Counted from the first letter of the stretch, positions 1 through 9,552 are shown. The stretch: 64,000 nt of DNA from Kineobactrum sediminis (GCF_002868715.1 NZ_PKLZ01000008.1:310001-374000); one strand, 5' to 3'. Notes: a model not told the origin generated them from the sequence alone. Made by a program: numbers and translations.

Positions 1-167
1 GGCCCCAATAGCCCCAACACTTCACTGCGCGTGGTTTCCCCGGGTTTCATATCTGCAATAGCGTATGCCCAGGTGGCCTCAACACCGCGCCGGTTTTCAT
101 ACTGGGCACAGCCCGCCGTGAGTGCCAGCAACAGAGCGGGCAACAGGATTCGAATACTGGGTTTCAT
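1..167 (-). CDS. Small outer-membrane lipoprotein, C-terminus cut by window edge
   Basis: Only the first 55 codons are present; the gene runs off the left end. It starts with MKPSIRILLPALLLALTAGC, a lipoprotein signal with a good lipobox (LTAGC, Cys20), so the mature protein should be lipidated and sit in the periplasm or outer membrane. The segment after the Cys ends in MKPGETTRSEVLGLLG. A GxTTRxEVxxLLG stretch is typical of the start of BamE/SmpA/OmlA-like domains, so a small BamE-like lipoprotein is a reasonable guess, but too little is visible to name it. The start is the ATG at 165-167, preceded on the minus strand by a purine-rich GAGAGA. The phoD gene lies upstream on the same strand, 97 bp away. 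Function is unknown. Confidence 0.7.
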   Translation of the reverse strand, partial: MKPSIRILLPALLLALTAGCAQYENRRGVEATWAYAIADMKPGETTRSEVLGLLG

Positions 168-264
168 GACATCTCTCATCTTCAGGTGGTATACCCGCGC
201 CATAGTCCCGCAAGAATAACGGTATGCCGGGTAATGTGATCGTTTCAGGAATATACCGGTGGTA

Positions 265-1992
265 TCAGCTCAATACCAGATCGCTATGATTCACTATGCG
301 TTGGTGGAATGCTTCTTCATTCAACACGTAATCGCGGCTGTCTATGGCGGATACATAGCGCCATTCCGCTGTCACTGTCTCGGGCTCAAAGCGAACCGTC
401 AGATAGCCCCTGTTATTGAAATCCGCATACACCAGGTCATCCACCAGGGTCGTCATCAGCGGCGCAAAGAAAGCGGCGGCATCGGCGCCAAGAACCAGCT
501 CGAGACCCGGCGAGGTAACACTCGATGTGGCAAATTCGACGCCTGCGACCTGTCCCGAAGTCGTGCGCAACTGTGACGCCCAGCTGTTGTGGGTATCACC
601 CGCCAATACTATCATCCGCTTGTCGAGCTGGGCGACAAATTCCAGCACCTCATCACGCTCAAAGCCATAACCATCCCAGGCATCAAGATTGTAGGGAATG
701 GCGGAATCCAGCAGCGCCTGCTCTTCGGGAGTGCGTTCGGCAGGTGGTTTGTTCTTTGCAGCCACCGCAGCCAGCACCGCTGCAACACCCTCGGCCAGGG
801 GATCATCCCCGGCGATACTCGGCTCCAGGGCCTGGAGTACCGGAGACGGCAGATCGTAGCGACCCATCAGCACCTGCTGCCCCAGCACTTGCCAGCGGGC
901 ATTTGAACTGGTCAGTTTATCCTTGAGCCAGGTGAGCTGGGTCTCGCCGAGCAGCGTGCGGCGGCTGTCGCTGACCGCAGCTCGCGTAGCCGCAACGTCA
1001 ATGACGCCACCGGTGACAAAATCCGGATACACGAACTGTTGGTCACGGCCGATAACCCGGGTATCAAGCATCACCAGGTCAAGCAGGTCGCCATAGGGCA
1101 GGAGGCGGTAAATAATCTCCTGCTCATTAGCTGGCGGTCGCACCGGCAGCCACTCATACCAGGCCTGAATAGCCGAGGCCAGGCGTTCGGAAAACTCGCC
1201 TTCACTGTCGGGGTCGTGGTTTTCCGCGCCCTCCCGCCAGGTATCATTGGCGATTTCGTGGTCATCCCACACCACGATAAACGGGTGCGCCGCGTGCGCT
1301 GCCTGCAAGTCAGGATCAGTACGATACTGGGCATAGCGCGCGCGATAATCACTGAGTGTCACGATTTCAGTGGCAGGTGTTACCACCCGGTCAAGGGCCT
1401 CGGCATTACTACTGGCATAACCATCGGGGGCATATTCGTAGATATAATCGCCCAGATGAAGCACAGCGTCTACCTCCTGAAGGGCGACTTCACGATAGAC
1501 ATTAAAGAAGCCTGTAGGATAGTTGGAACAGGAAACCACTGCGAATACCGCGCTCGCCGCAGCACCGGCGGGTGCCGTTCGGGTAAGCGCGACCGGAGAA
1601 ACCCGGTCGATAACCCGGAACCGGTAGAAATAGGAAGTGCCGGGAGCGAGACCATCCACGTCGACTTTGACGGTAAAGTCTACCGCAGCGTCGGTAACCC
1701 CGGCGCCACTACGTACAATATCAGTGAAGTCTTCATCACTGGCGACTTCCCACTCGACATCAACGAAGCCCTCCTCATCGGGAGTAACCCGCGTCCACAG
1801 AATCACACGATCCGCCAGAGGATCACCGGACGCCACACCGTGGTTGAATTGAGCCGCCACACCGGCGGGCTCCGGCACCAGATCCCTACTGTCGGAACAT
1901 GCAATAAGGTTGCTGCCAAGAAGTGGTAATAGTGACGCCGCGGCAATACCTTTTACCAGGGTGCGCCGGCGAAAATCATTATTGTCGGACAT
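265..1992 (-). CDS. phoD: Alkaline phosphatase D family protein (PhoD), Tat-exported
   Basis: Probably a secreted metallophosphatase acting on phosphomonoesters or phosphodiesters in the periplasm. The 575-residue protein starts with a twin-arginine signal (DFRRRTLVKG, residues 6-15). A possible lipobox follows (LIAC, Cys32), so it may be a Tat-exported lipoprotein. A PhoD-type N-terminal beta domain covers about 45-140. The metallophosphatase core follows: VSCSN near 153, GDYIYEY at 181-187, WDDHEIAND at 242-250 and LAGDTHNSW near the C-terminus. These are the PhoD metal-binding motifs. Length is normal for the family. The gene stands alone, 116 bp after rhlE on the same strand. Family assignment is secure; the natural substrate is not known. 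Confidence 0.93.
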   Translation of the reverse strand: MSDNNDFRRRTLVKGIAAASLLPLLGSNLIACSDSRDLVPEPAGVAAQFNHGVASGDPLADRVILWTRVTPDEEGFVDVEWEVASDEDFTDIVRSGAGVTDAAVDFTVKVDVDGLAPGTSYFYRFRVIDRVSPVALTRTAPAGAAASAVFAVVSCSNYPTGFFNVYREVALQEVDAVLHLGDYIYEYAPDGYASSNAEALDRVVTPATEIVTLSDYRARYAQYRTDPDLQAAHAAHPFIVVWDDHEIANDTWREGAENHDPDSEGEFSERLASAIQAWYEWLPVRPPANEQEIIYRLLPYGDLLDLVMLDTRVIGRDQQFVYPDFVTGGVIDVAATRAAVSDSRRTLLGETQLTWLKDKLTSSNARWQVLGQQVLMGRYDLPSPVLQALEPSIAGDDPLAEGVAAVLAAVAAKNKPPAERTPEEQALLDSAIPYNLDAWDGYGFERDEVLEFVAQLDKRMIVLAGDTHNSWASQLRTTSGQVAGVEFATSSVTSPGLELVLGADAAAFFAPLMTTLVDDLVYADFNNRGYLTVRFEPETVTAEWRYVSAIDSRDYVLNEEAFHQRIVNHSDLVLS

Positions 1993-2087
1993 TTTTTCTT
2001 CCCCTGTGCAGCAGATCGCTGCCTGTGACTTACAGCATTACAGGAAGAGGGTGCTGGCGCAAGCACGAGGGTCACGCCGTGATACAG

Positions 2088-2105
2088 TTCCGGGGTCTCC
2101 CGGAA
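2088..2105 (-). terminator. Hairpin just after rhlE stop codon
   Basis: A perfect 7-bp stem (TTCCGGG / CCCGGAA) with a 4-nt loop begins 3 nt after the rhlE stop codon. No run of T follows in the direction of transcription, so it is not a canonical intrinsic terminator. It may be a Rho-assisted terminator or an mRNA 3'-end stabiliser. Confidence 0.4.
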
Positions 2106-2108
2106 GCA

Positions 2109-3416
2109 TTAACGCGCCGTGCGATTACCGTTGGCAGTACCATTAGCACTACCACCGCTGCCGCCGCCGCGACGGCCACGAGACTGGCTGCGGCCGGCTG
2201 CGTCGGCATTACCACGTCGCGCCTGGGGCCGGTTCCGGGACGCGGGGCGGGCACTGGTGCCCGGACGTCCTTCAGGCACTGCGTGCTCTGGTTCAAACCC
2301 GTCCACTTCTTCCCGTGGCAGGGTTTTACGGATCAGCTTTTCAATACCGTAGAGGTAATCGGCTTCATCCGCGCTCACCAGTGAATACGCGTGACCGGCA
2401 GCGCCGGCCCTGCCGGTGCGACCGATGCGGTGCACGTAGTCCTCGGCGATATTGGGCAGGTCAAAGTTGACTACCTGGGGCAGCTGCTCGATATCCAGGC
2501 CGCGGGCGGCAATATCGGTTGCCACCAGGGCTTGTATCCTGCCCTTCTTGAAGTCGCCCAGCGCCTTGGTACGCGCATTCTGGCTCTTGTTACCGTGTAT
2601 CGCGACAGCGCGAATACCATCTTTTTCAAGCTGCTGGCTAAGCTTGTTGGCACCGTGTTTGGTGCGGGTAAATACCAGTACCTGGTGCCAGGAATGCGAC
2701 TGCACCAGATGGCTGAGCAGTGCCGACTTACGCTTTTTGTCCACCGGATACACCCATTGCACCACCGTATCGGCCGTTGCATTGGGTGTACTCACCTCAA
2801 CCTTCAGCGGATCCTGCATATAACCCTGGGCAAGTTTGGTGATCTCGGCAGAGAACGTTGCTGAAAACATCAGTGTCTGGCGACGGACAGGCAATAGCTT
2901 GACGATGCGCTTGATGTCGTGGATGAAGCCCATATCCAGCATCCGGTCGGCTTCATCAAAGACCAAAACTTCAACGTCACTGAAGTCAACAAAACCCTGC
3001 CCGTGGAGGTCCAGCAGGCGACCGGGGGTTGCCACCAGGACATCAACGCCGCGCTTGAGCAGGGCGATTTGAGGGTTGATCTTGACACCGCCGAACACTA
3101 CGGCAGAACTGAATTCGTCGTATTTTCCATAGTCGCGAACACTTTCCTGAACCTGCGCGGCAAGTTCCCGGGTAGGCGTCAGCACCAGCGCGCGACAGCG
3201 GTTCGGCCGCACAGCCTTGCCGCCCATAAGACGCTGCAGCAACGGCAGAGTAAAGGCAGCGGTCTTACCGGTACCGGTCTGGGCAGCGGCCATGACGTCC
3301 TTGCCGTCAAGGATAAGAGGGATGGCTTTCGCCTGAATGGGTGAGGGCGTGGTATAGCCCTGGTCAACAATAGCGCGCAACAGGCTGTCGGACAGCCCAA
3401 GGGTGTCAAAGGTCAT
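2109..3416 (-). CDS. rhlE: DEAD-box RNA helicase, RhlE type
   Basis: ATP-dependent RNA helicase, probably acting in ribosome assembly or RNA turnover. The 435-residue protein has the full DEAD-box set: a Q-motif region (TTPSPIQ near 22-28), Walker A AQTGTGKT (about 45-52), PTRELAAQ (81-88), DEAD (154-157), SAT near 188, and the C-terminal [11 protein letters not shown] and [10 protein letters not shown] motifs. The tail is low-complexity and rich in Arg and Gly ([11 protein letters not shown]), as in RhlE proteins, and probably binds RNA. The start is the ATG at 3414-3416 ([10 protein letters not shown]), where family homology begins. An upstream in-frame extension to 3533 would run through the predicted promoter and matches nothing in the family. 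Single-gene unit with its own promoter. Confidence 0.93.
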   Translation of the reverse strand: MTFDTLGLSDSLLRAIVDQGYTTPSPIQAKAIPLILDGKDVMAAAQTGTGKTAAFTLPLLQRLMGGKAVRPNRCRALVLTPTRELAAQVQESVRDYGKYDEFSSAVVFGGVKINPQIALLKRGVDVLVATPGRLLDLHGQGFVDFSDVEVLVFDEADRMLDMGFIHDIKRIVKLLPVRRQTLMFSATFSAEITKLAQGYMQDPLKVEVSTPNATADTVVQWVYPVDKKRKSALLSHLVQSHSWHQVLVFTRTKHGANKLSQQLEKDGIRAVAIHGNKSQNARTKALGDFKKGRIQALVATDIAARGLDIEQLPQVVNFDLPNIAEDYVHRIGRTGRAGAAGHAYSLVSADEADYLYGIEKLIRKTLPREEVDGFEPEHAVPEGRPGTSARPASRNRPQARRGNADAAGRSQSRGRRGGGSGGSANGTANGNRTAR

Positions 3417-3505
3417 TATCAGCAATCTCGTGGAGGAATGTAATGTAGAGGGGTAACGGATGCTGACGAAGACGTACTGCACCGTCAGCGGGTGCGTTGC
3501 CGAGC

Positions 3506-3533
3506 ATACTAACAAAACCGGCCGATTTTGCAA
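3506..3533 (-). promoter_or_regulatory. Predicted sigma-70 promoter of rhlE
   Basis: On the minus strand TTGCAA (3528-3533) and TAGTAT (3506-3511) are separated by 16 bp, a good sigma-70 match. The start point would lie near 3499 and leave a 5' UTR of about 80 nt before the rhlE ATG at 3416. This also argues against translation from further upstream. Confidence 0.5.
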
Positions 3534-3577
3534 GCGGTGTTTAGTCCTGGCAGTCGAAACCAGGCGCTTGCAGCGTC

Positions 3578-4552
3578 TCAGGGAGGCGCTATAGCCGCAC
3601 CCTGGGGAACATGAAAATGCTCCTTTGCCAGACGGATCCGCGCATCGTGATCCGGCGCGCTGGCGGCGATTTCCTCGGCGATTCGGAGGCGATGTACCAG
3701 GCCCTCCTGGTTGGCGACCTGAATCGCCAGCCCCGGGCGCGCGTTGAGCTCCAGCAACATGGGCCCCCGCTGCCGGTCCAGCACAATGTCTGCACCAAGA
3801 TAACCCAGACCACTCATTTCGGCACAGCTTGCAGCCAGGTCAAGAATGATTTCCCAGTCGGGCAGGTGCAGGGATTTGAAGCAGGCACCGGTATCGGGGT
3901 GGTGAGTCACCAGCGAACCTTTCTGTACGGCAGCAATACTGCGGCCGGTAGCGATATCTATCCCCACCCCTACCGCACCCTGGTGCAGATTTGCCTTGCC
4001 GTCCGAGGTATGGGTCGCGCAACGCATCATCGCCATCACTGGCACGCCGCGAAAAACAATCACACGAATATCAGGCACCCCTTCGTAGCTGTATTCCGCA
4101 AGTGCGGGATTAAAATCAATCAGTGCCTCGATCATCGCAAAATCGTTGCGTCCGCCCAGACTGTGCAGTCCCGCCAGGATATTGGATGTATGGCGACGAA
4201 GGTCATGGGCACTGATCACAGCGCCACTGGATTTTATAAACCGGTCACCATCGCGCGCGGTAATGACCAGAATACCCTTGCCGCCGCTGCCCTGCACCGG
4301 CTTGATCACGAACGCAGACCGGCCTTCGAGTTGCTCCAGCATTCCATCAATCTGGAACTGGTGGTCTATAACACCATACAGCTCAGGGACGGCAATAGAG
4401 CGTTCGATGGCCGCCTGTTTGGTCAACAGCTTGTTATCGACCAGCTGATAATTGCGCCGGGGGTTGTTGCCACCGATATACGTGATATTGCGGCCGTTCA
4501 TTCCCAGAATACCAAGGCGACGCAGCGTGGCAGGCGATACCAGACGGATCAC
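3578..4552 (-). CDS. Alpha-L-glutamate ligase-like ATP-grasp protein (RimK-related)
   Basis: Predicted ATP-grasp amide ligase that would add an amino acid, perhaps glutamate, to a protein or peptide acceptor. The 324-residue protein has ATP-grasp hallmarks: a lysine strand [17 protein letters not shown] near 80-97 (nucleotide-binding Lys and Gly-rich loop) and the metal-binding end [23 protein letters not shown] near 245-270 (acidic residues and LELNARPG). The start is a GTG at 4552 overlapping the previous stop (GTGA), so translation is coupled to the transglutaminase-like gene. This ligase, a membrane inactive transglutaminase and a retropepsin-like Zn_protease family protein form a known conserved gene trio in proteobacteria. 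Its substrate is not settled by the sequence. Confidence 0.88.
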   Translation of the reverse strand: MIRLVSPATLRRLGILGMNGRNITYIGGNNPRRNYQLVDNKLLTKQAAIERSIAVPELYGVIDHQFQIDGMLEQLEGRSAFVIKPVQGSGGKGILVITARDGDRFIKSSGAVISAHDLRRHTSNILAGLHSLGGRNDFAMIEALIDFNPALAEYSYEGVPDIRVIVFRGVPVMAMMRCATHTSDGKANLHQGAVGVGIDIATGRSIAAVQKGSLVTHHPDTGACFKSLHLPDWEIILDLAASCAEMSGLGYLGADIVLDRQRGPMLLELNARPGLAIQVANQEGLVHRLRIAEEIAASAPDHDARIRLAKEHFHVPQGAAIAPP

Positions 4553-6072
4553 TTCATGTTTACCATGTTGCGGAAACGGTACAGCTCTGAGAGTCGGTAA
4601 CCAGTGTACTTGCCCACCAGCAGAATCACGCCGAGGAGGCTGACCAGCAACTCGGGAAAGTTGAAGGTGAGATGTTCAACCACTGATATCGACATCACCA
4701 GATAGGCCAGGACAGCAACCAGCAGACTACCGCCGCCCTGCATCAGGACTTCACGTCCGCCCTCTTCCTCCCACAGAATCGACATTCGCTCTATGGTCCA
4801 GGCAAGGATAACGGTTGGGAAAAAGGTGACGGTAAGTGCCTGGTCGACACCCAGTTTGTAACTGACCAGAGCCAGAGCAGCCATCAGTAGAATCACCACG
4901 ATAACCACCGCCGAGACCCGCGCCACCAACAGCAGATTGAGGTAGCTGAGCCAGGAGCGTATCCATAGCCCCACACTCACCAGGGTCAGAAAGATACCCA
5001 GCCCGACCCATAGCGTGGTTTGCAAAAACGCCAGTGCGATGAGAATCGGCATAAACGTCCCCGAGGTGCGTATGCCCACGAGGATCCGCATCAGGACGAC
5101 CACAAATGCCGCCACCGGCAACAACAGGATGCCCTTGAAAATACCCTGCTGTTCTACTGGCAGTGCATATATCGAAAAGTTGAGCAGGGCAAAGTCGTCG
5201 CTGCGCTGCTCCATACTGACTACGGTCTTGGCTGGCAGGCTATTGCTTAAAAGCGCAAACTCAAGCCGGGAGTCGCGACCGCCCATCACCCGCAGCACCG
5301 CACCGTCACCACGCTGCCAGATAAAGAAGTCATCTGGCAGACCACTGGCTCCGGTTTCCGGATCAAACAACTGCCAGTCCTCGCCGTCGTGAACTTCCAG
5401 TAATGCACTCAGGGTCTGGCGCCGACGCCCGTCCTGCAGTCGTATGCCACGCACCGTATGGGCCGGAATTCCGGCGTAGGCGAGCACATCCAGCATCACC
5501 TGCACCGGAGTTTGCCGATAGGTACCCAACAGGAACTCGGCATCCTGGCCTGGCTCTGGTTGCGTCAAGGCCTGTATAAGGAGGGAGGTAAATGTCAAAG
5601 CCCCACTGGAGCGCTCACGCAGGTCAGCAACCAGTCGCTCCATGGCCGCGTCCTGGTCAGGTTCCAGCAAGGGAGGAGCCGATTCGGTTACCGGCAAGTC
5701 CGGCAAGTCGTCCTGGTGCGCCCGATATCCCTGTATCTTGTAATACAGGGTGGTTGGGTATTCCAGTGTTTGCCGGCTCCAGCGGGCGATTTTCCCCGAG
5801 GGCTGCTCAAGCACCGAAAAGCCAAAACCGGACGAGGCAAAATGTTCCTCCAGTAACACCCAGCCCCCCAGGGCCTGGGGCATCTGCAACTCTACCTCCA
5901 CCGGCCCATCGGTAGGCTTGAAACTGATCTTGGATTCAATAGTCCAGACCTCTCGGGATTCACCCGGCCACAACGGCAGATCCAGGCTGATAACCTTGTA
6001 TGCCGTCAGGCCGAGGCCAAACAGGATGAGAGCGCCGGCAACGAGCCCGACTTTGGTTCGCGATGCAATCAT
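4549..6072 (-). CDS. Inactive transglutaminase fused to seven-helix membrane domain
   Basis: Inner-membrane protein of 507 residues. One N-terminal membrane helix (about 8-28) is followed by a periplasmic region with a transglutaminase-like fold (about 150-270). It lacks an obvious Cys-His-Asp triad: the expected Cys position carries none, in line with the family name 'inactive transglutaminase'. From about 300 to 490 there are about seven hydrophobic helices, for example FKGILLLPVAAFVVVLMRIL and VGLGIFLTLVSVGLWI. The family combines an inactive transglutaminase domain with a 7TM domain. It probably binds a peptide in the periplasm and links it to the cytoplasmic ligase encoded by the overlapping downstream gene. 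The upstream protease gene is 9 bp away. The role is inferred from context. Confidence 0.88.
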   Translation of the reverse strand: MIASRTKVGLVAGALILFGLGLTAYKVISLDLPLWPGESREVWTIESKISFKPTDGPVEVELQMPQALGGWVLLEEHFASSGFGFSVLEQPSGKIARWSRQTLEYPTTLYYKIQGYRAHQDDLPDLPVTESAPPLLEPDQDAAMERLVADLRERSSGALTFTSLLIQALTQPEPGQDAEFLLGTYRQTPVQVMLDVLAYAGIPAHTVRGIRLQDGRRRQTLSALLEVHDGEDWQLFDPETGASGLPDDFFIWQRGDGAVLRVMGGRDSRLEFALLSNSLPAKTVVSMEQRSDDFALLNFSIYALPVEQQGIFKGILLLPVAAFVVVLMRILVGIRTSGTFMPILIALAFLQTTLWVGLGIFLTLVSVGLWIRSWLSYLNLLLVARVSAVVIVVILLMAALALVSYKLGVDQALTVTFFPTVILAWTIERMSILWEEEGGREVLMQGGGSLLVAVLAYLVMSISVVEHLTFNFPELLVSLLGVILLVGKYTGYRLSELYRFRNMVNMK

Positions 6073-6081
6073 GATGGCTGC

Positions 6082-6732
6082 TTATTTATCAAGGGCGTGC
6101 TGTCGACTGACGTCTACTATCGCGAAGTCAGTAAGGAGGTTACGACCTACCCGCAGGGGATAGGCCATGCCGGTTTTTTCGGAAAGAATGACCTCTACCC
6201 GGGCGCGACTGTCGCCCAGCGCAAGCCACATCAACACGACATAATTGCGGGTCGTGCTGCCATCCGCATGTTGCACCATGCTGCGTCGCCTCAGCGGGGC
6301 CTCCAGTGTGTGCGCCTCGCCCGTATCGGGATCGAGCAGGCTATAGCTTACATACCGCTCACCGTCTTTTTCCAGCAGGCTGATGTCGCTGGCACTGATG
6401 GTGCTGATGGCAGCTGCCGTGTCGATCAACCCCTCCAGGCGCAACCCCGGCGGCTCCACCTGTACAAACTCGACCCTGCCGATTATCGGCAGGTCCAGCT
6501 CGCCACCCGTAACCGGACGCTCGGGTAACGGCTCCGGTACCGGTGCAGGCTGCAACACGATTCTCTCTATCACCACCGGCTCCGGACACTGCTGTACTTC
6601 ACAGGCGGGGCACTCCCGAGGTTCGATAACCGGGCAGGCGGGAGCCGGCTCGGGTTCAAAACCAGGAATTGACTGACAGCCTGCAAGTACCAGTACGGAG
6701 ACAACAACAAAAGCCTTTAACGAAGCCGACAT
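6082..6732 (-). CDS. Retropepsin-like 'ATP-dependent zinc protease' family lipoprotein
   Basis: A 216-residue exported lipoprotein with signal MSASLKAFVVVSVLVLAGC (lipobox LAGC, Cys19). A Pro/Cys/Glu-rich linker (about 20-75) follows, then a Zn_protease/RimB-like domain with a retropepsin fold. Its active-site region reads IDTAAAISTI (103-112). Many relatives have D-T-G-A-x-[TS]-S, so the Gly after DT is Ala here and the following Thr/Ser spacing is altered; the catalytic Asp is kept. The linker has several Cys-Pro motifs that could form disulfides. It is the first gene of the trio with the 7TM transglutaminase-like protein and the ATP-grasp ligase, and it probably cleaves or trims the product of that system. 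The start ATG at 6732 has AAGGAA upstream. A TATACT -10-like box lies on this strand at 6782-6787. Confidence 0.85.
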   Translation of the reverse strand: MSASLKAFVVVSVLVLAGCQSIPGFEPEPAPACPVIEPRECPACEVQQCPEPVVIERIVLQPAPVPEPLPERPVTGGELDLPIIGRVEFVQVEPPGLRLEGLIDTAAAISTISASDISLLEKDGERYVSYSLLDPDTGEAHTLEAPLRRRSMVQHADGSTTRNYVVLMWLALGDSRARVEVILSEKTGMAYPLRVGRNLLTDFAIVDVSRQHALDK

Positions 6733-6830
6733 GAGGTTCCTTACTTTAACGTGACATACCGGCCCGAGGCCGCGAGGTCCCAGTATACTGCAGCGCGACA
6801 GGATAAATCATGCTCCCGTTCATACCTCAT

Positions 6831-8522
6831 TCAACCCGCGAGCGGCAGCGCACGCCCAAGCAGCTCATCCATATCAACACCGCGCGGCAGGGTGCCATAG
6901 TTGCGTGCCCCGGTTTGTGCAATTCGGGAGCTGACAAAGGCGTCGGCAACTGCATGATTGCCCGCCTGAATCAGCAAACTGGCTTGCATCACCAGCGCCA
7001 ACTGGTCAACCAGGTGGCGGGCGCGGTATTCGATCTCGCCGGTATCGGCAAGTTCACTGCGTAGCTTCGCCACTGCCGCATCAAGAGTGGCGTCCTCGCC
7101 ACGGCTCTTGTCGAGCTCCTGCCACCACGTATCGAGCACCTCGGGGCTGCGCTTGAGAGCTCGCAGCATGTCCAGCGCCTGCACATTGCCCGAGCCTTCC
7201 CAGATGGCGTTTATCGGGGCATCGCGATACAGCCGCGCGCTAATGAATTCTTCAGTAACACCATTGCCCCCCATACACTCCATTGCCTCATAGGCATGCT
7301 GGGGGGTGCGTTTGCAGATCCAGTATTTGCCGGTGGGCAAACCCAGGCGAAGCAGAAGTTTTTCATGGTCGTCTCCGCCCCTGGCGAGACTGCGATCCAG
7401 CGCTTCGCCCATACGCATGGTGAAGGCCAGCGAGCCCTCCACCTCCAGCTGAAGATCCGCAAGCACATTGCGCATCAGCGGCTGATCAAACAGCCGCTTG
7501 CCGAATGCACTGCGGCCCCGCGCGTGGTGAACCGCCTGGCTGACTCCCTGGCGCTGCGCCGCGCTCGAGCCGATCATGCAATCAAACCGTGTCATGGCAA
7601 CCATTTCAATAATGGCTGCCACACCTCTCCCCTCTTCGCCGATCATCCACCCAAGCGCACCGCGCAGTTCTATCTCGGATGAGGCATTGGCGATATTCCC
7701 GACTTTGTTTTTCAGGCGCTGTACCTGTAATGGGTTTTTGCTGCCATCGGGACGCCAGCGCGGCACCAGAAAACAACAAAGCCCGGCGGTAGTTCGGGCG
7801 AGCACCAGAAAGCCATCGCACATGGGTGCGGAGGTAAACCACTTGTGGCCCACCAGTTCATAGGCGGCGCCAGGGCCGGAACCCCCAACGGGCTCGGCGC
7901 GGGTGGTATTGGCCTGAACGTCGGAGCCGCCCTGTTTTTCGGTCATGCCCATACCAATAGTGAGCGCCTTTTTCTCAGTGTGTGGTCGATTGGTCGGGTC
8001 GTAGGCATTCGCCAATACGCCCGGGATCCACTGCTCGCCCACAGCCGGTGTCAGCCGCAAAGAAGGAACCGCTGCAAAAGTCATGGTCAACGGGCAACCG
8101 TGCCCGGACTCTATTTGCGCCTGCATGAAATACTTCGCCGCCCTGGCGACATGAGCGCCAGGGCCCGGATCTGTCCACGGGCTACTGTGCAACCCGGCTT
8201 CAAGGCCCATTGCCATTAATGCATGGTATGCTTCGTGGTATCGCACCTGGTCAATACGGTGTCCCTGGCGATCGTGGGAATAGAACTGTGGCTTGTACTC
8301 ATTGGCGAGGAAACCCCACTCATAGACCTGGCTGGAACCACAACGGGCGCCATGAGCACTGATCTCAGCCTCTGCCCAGCCGGCACCGTGGCGGTGAACC
8401 GCCTCGCGCAGCGCCACATCGCCCTGATACAGGTTGTAGTCCACCAGCAGGTCGGCCTGGTTGAACACGTCGTGCGTGTTGGCCAGGTGTGGATCAGGGG
8501 AAAAAATGTCACTGGTTGTCAT
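6831..8522 (-). CDS. Acyl-CoA dehydrogenase, AidB-like
   Basis: FAD-dependent acyl-CoA dehydrogenase family protein of 563 residues, longer than the usual 380-400, as expected for the AidB branch. Visible features are the N-terminal helical part, GMGMTEKQGGSDVQANTT in the middle beta domain (FAD contact region; MTEKQGGSD is typical of AidB), and the C-terminal QAYEAMECMGGNGVTEE-like segment (HAYEAMECMGGNG). E. coli AidB is induced by alkylation stress and binds DNA. Relatives may act on isovaleryl-CoA or other branched acyl-CoAs, so the substrate is open. The chosen start is ATG 8522 with GGAG 8 nt upstream; a longer in-frame start at 8558 lacks a site. Divergent from msrB. Confidence 0.88.
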   Translation of the reverse strand: MTTSDIFSPDPHLANTHDVFNQADLLVDYNLYQGDVALREAVHRHGAGWAEAEISAHGARCGSSQVYEWGFLANEYKPQFYSHDRQGHRIDQVRYHEAYHALMAMGLEAGLHSSPWTDPGPGAHVARAAKYFMQAQIESGHGCPLTMTFAAVPSLRLTPAVGEQWIPGVLANAYDPTNRPHTEKKALTIGMGMTEKQGGSDVQANTTRAEPVGGSGPGAAYELVGHKWFTSAPMCDGFLVLARTTAGLCCFLVPRWRPDGSKNPLQVQRLKNKVGNIANASSEIELRGALGWMIGEEGRGVAAIIEMVAMTRFDCMIGSSAAQRQGVSQAVHHARGRSAFGKRLFDQPLMRNVLADLQLEVEGSLAFTMRMGEALDRSLARGGDDHEKLLLRLGLPTGKYWICKRTPQHAYEAMECMGGNGVTEEFISARLYRDAPINAIWEGSGNVQALDMLRALKRSPEVLDTWWQELDKSRGEDATLDAAVAKLRSELADTGEIEYRARHLVDQLALVMQASLLIQAGNHAVADAFVSSRIAQTGARNYGTLPRGVDMDELLGRALPLAG

Positions 8523-8622
8523 CTTGATCTCCGTAAAAACAGTATCAGTAGCATCCAAAACGGGTTGATATTACCATTTCCAGCCCGAAGTCACTCTGTC
8601 CAATGCCAAAGAGGAAGTTAAC

Positions 8623-9111
8623 ATGCTCACCTGGAATGATGTCCTGCGCTTTGCCAACGAGGGTAACCCGGCACCCGACCAGACCGTGGAGCGCAGCGAT
8701 GAGGAGTGGGCCGCCCTGCTCTCTCCCGAGCAATATCATGTTACCCGCCAGGCCGGCACCGAGCGCGCTTTCAGTAATGAAATGTGCTCGCGCTTTGAAC
8801 CCGGTGATTATAGCTGTGTATGTTGCGACACGCTGCTATTCGCCGGCGATCAGAAGTTCGAATCAGGCACAGGCTGGCCATCCTTCACCCAGCCTGTGGC
8901 TGAAAACGCAATTGCCTACCACAATGACCCGTCGTTCGGCAGAAATCGCATAGAAGCGCTGTGCAACACCTGTGGCGCCCACCTGGGCCACGTGTTCCCC
9001 GATGGCCCACCTCCGGGTGGCCTGCGCTATTGCATGAATGCCGCCGCGCTACAAAAACGCGATGACAGCGGAGATCAGGCGCACGCAAAGCCAGCACCTG
9101 GAGCCAATTGA
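8623..9111 (+). CDS. msrB: Peptide-methionine (R)-S-oxide reductase
   Basis: Reduces methionine-R-sulfoxide in damaged proteins using thioredoxin. The 162-residue protein shows the SelR/MsrB fold: LSPEQYHVTRQAGTERAFS near 33-51, two zinc CxxC pairs (CVCC near 64-67 and CNTC near 113-116), FESGTGWPSF near 80-89, GAHLGHVF near 118-125, and the catalytic Cys in RYCMN near 136-140. The residues after the catalytic Cys (MNAAAL rather than the usual INSAAL) are a mild variation. The C-terminal tail after 146 is extra and polar. The start has GAGGAAG upstream. It is followed after 3 nt by a thioesterase gene, which looks co-transcribed. Confidence 0.94.
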   Translation: MLTWNDVLRFANEGNPAPDQTVERSDEEWAALLSPEQYHVTRQAGTERAFSNEMCSRFEPGDYSCVCCDTLLFAGDQKFESGTGWPSFTQPVAENAIAYHNDPSFGRNRIEALCNTCGAHLGHVFPDGPPPGGLRYCMNAAALQKRDDSGDQAHAKPAPGAN

Positions 9112-9114
9112 TTG

Positions 9115-9552
9115 ATGGTCACCATGGGTAGCCCCAGCCTCCCTTATACGGACTCAATCCGGGTGCGTTTCAGTGATACCGACGCCCAGGGCCACCTCTA
9201 TTTCGCCAACTACCTGGTCTATGCCGACGAGGTTGCCGGCTTTTATATGGAATCCCTGGGCCTGAATGCGATGAACCCGCAACAGGCTCCCTGCTTTATT
9301 TTCACAGTTAATATCAATTGTGATTATGTTGGCGAGTGCAAGGCCTACGACAATGTGACGGTCGGCGTAGGTTATACCCGACTGGGCACTTCCAGTGCCG
9401 AGCTGGCCTTCCTGCTGCAGCTCACTGACGACACCATCCTGGCCAGGGGTAGCCTGACCCAGGTGTTCGTGGATAAGGAAAGCCGGAACCCAATGCCTAT
9501 CCCCGGATCGTTCAGGGAGGCTATTATTCGATGCCAGCCCGAGCTGGCCTGA
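9115..9552 (+). CDS. Acyl-CoA thioesterase, 4HBT hotdog family
   Basis: Small hotdog-fold thioester hydrolase of about 145 residues. The active-site segment FSDTDAQGHLYFANYLVYADE near 18-38 matches the 4-hydroxybenzoyl-CoA thioesterase pattern, in which the Asp acts as base or nucleophile and GH..FANY lines the pocket. The ATG at 9115 follows the msrB stop by 3 nt, with TGGAG about 10 nt upstream. A TTG directly at 9112 is possible but less likely. It ends at 9552, exactly where the converging membrane-protein gene ends. The acyl substrate cannot be told from sequence. Confidence 0.88.
   Translation: MVTMGSPSLPYTDSIRVRFSDTDAQGHLYFANYLVYADEVAGFYMESLGLNAMNPQQAPCFIFTVNINCDYVGECKAYDNVTVGVGYTRLGTSSAELAFLLQLTDDTILARGSLTQVFVDKESRNPMPIPGSFREAIIRCQPELA

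Noticed and set aside
3611..4600. 329-codon open frame opposite the ATP-grasp ligase
   Set aside because: No recognisable domain; the opposite strand matches a conserved ATP-grasp family and is coupled to its neighbour.
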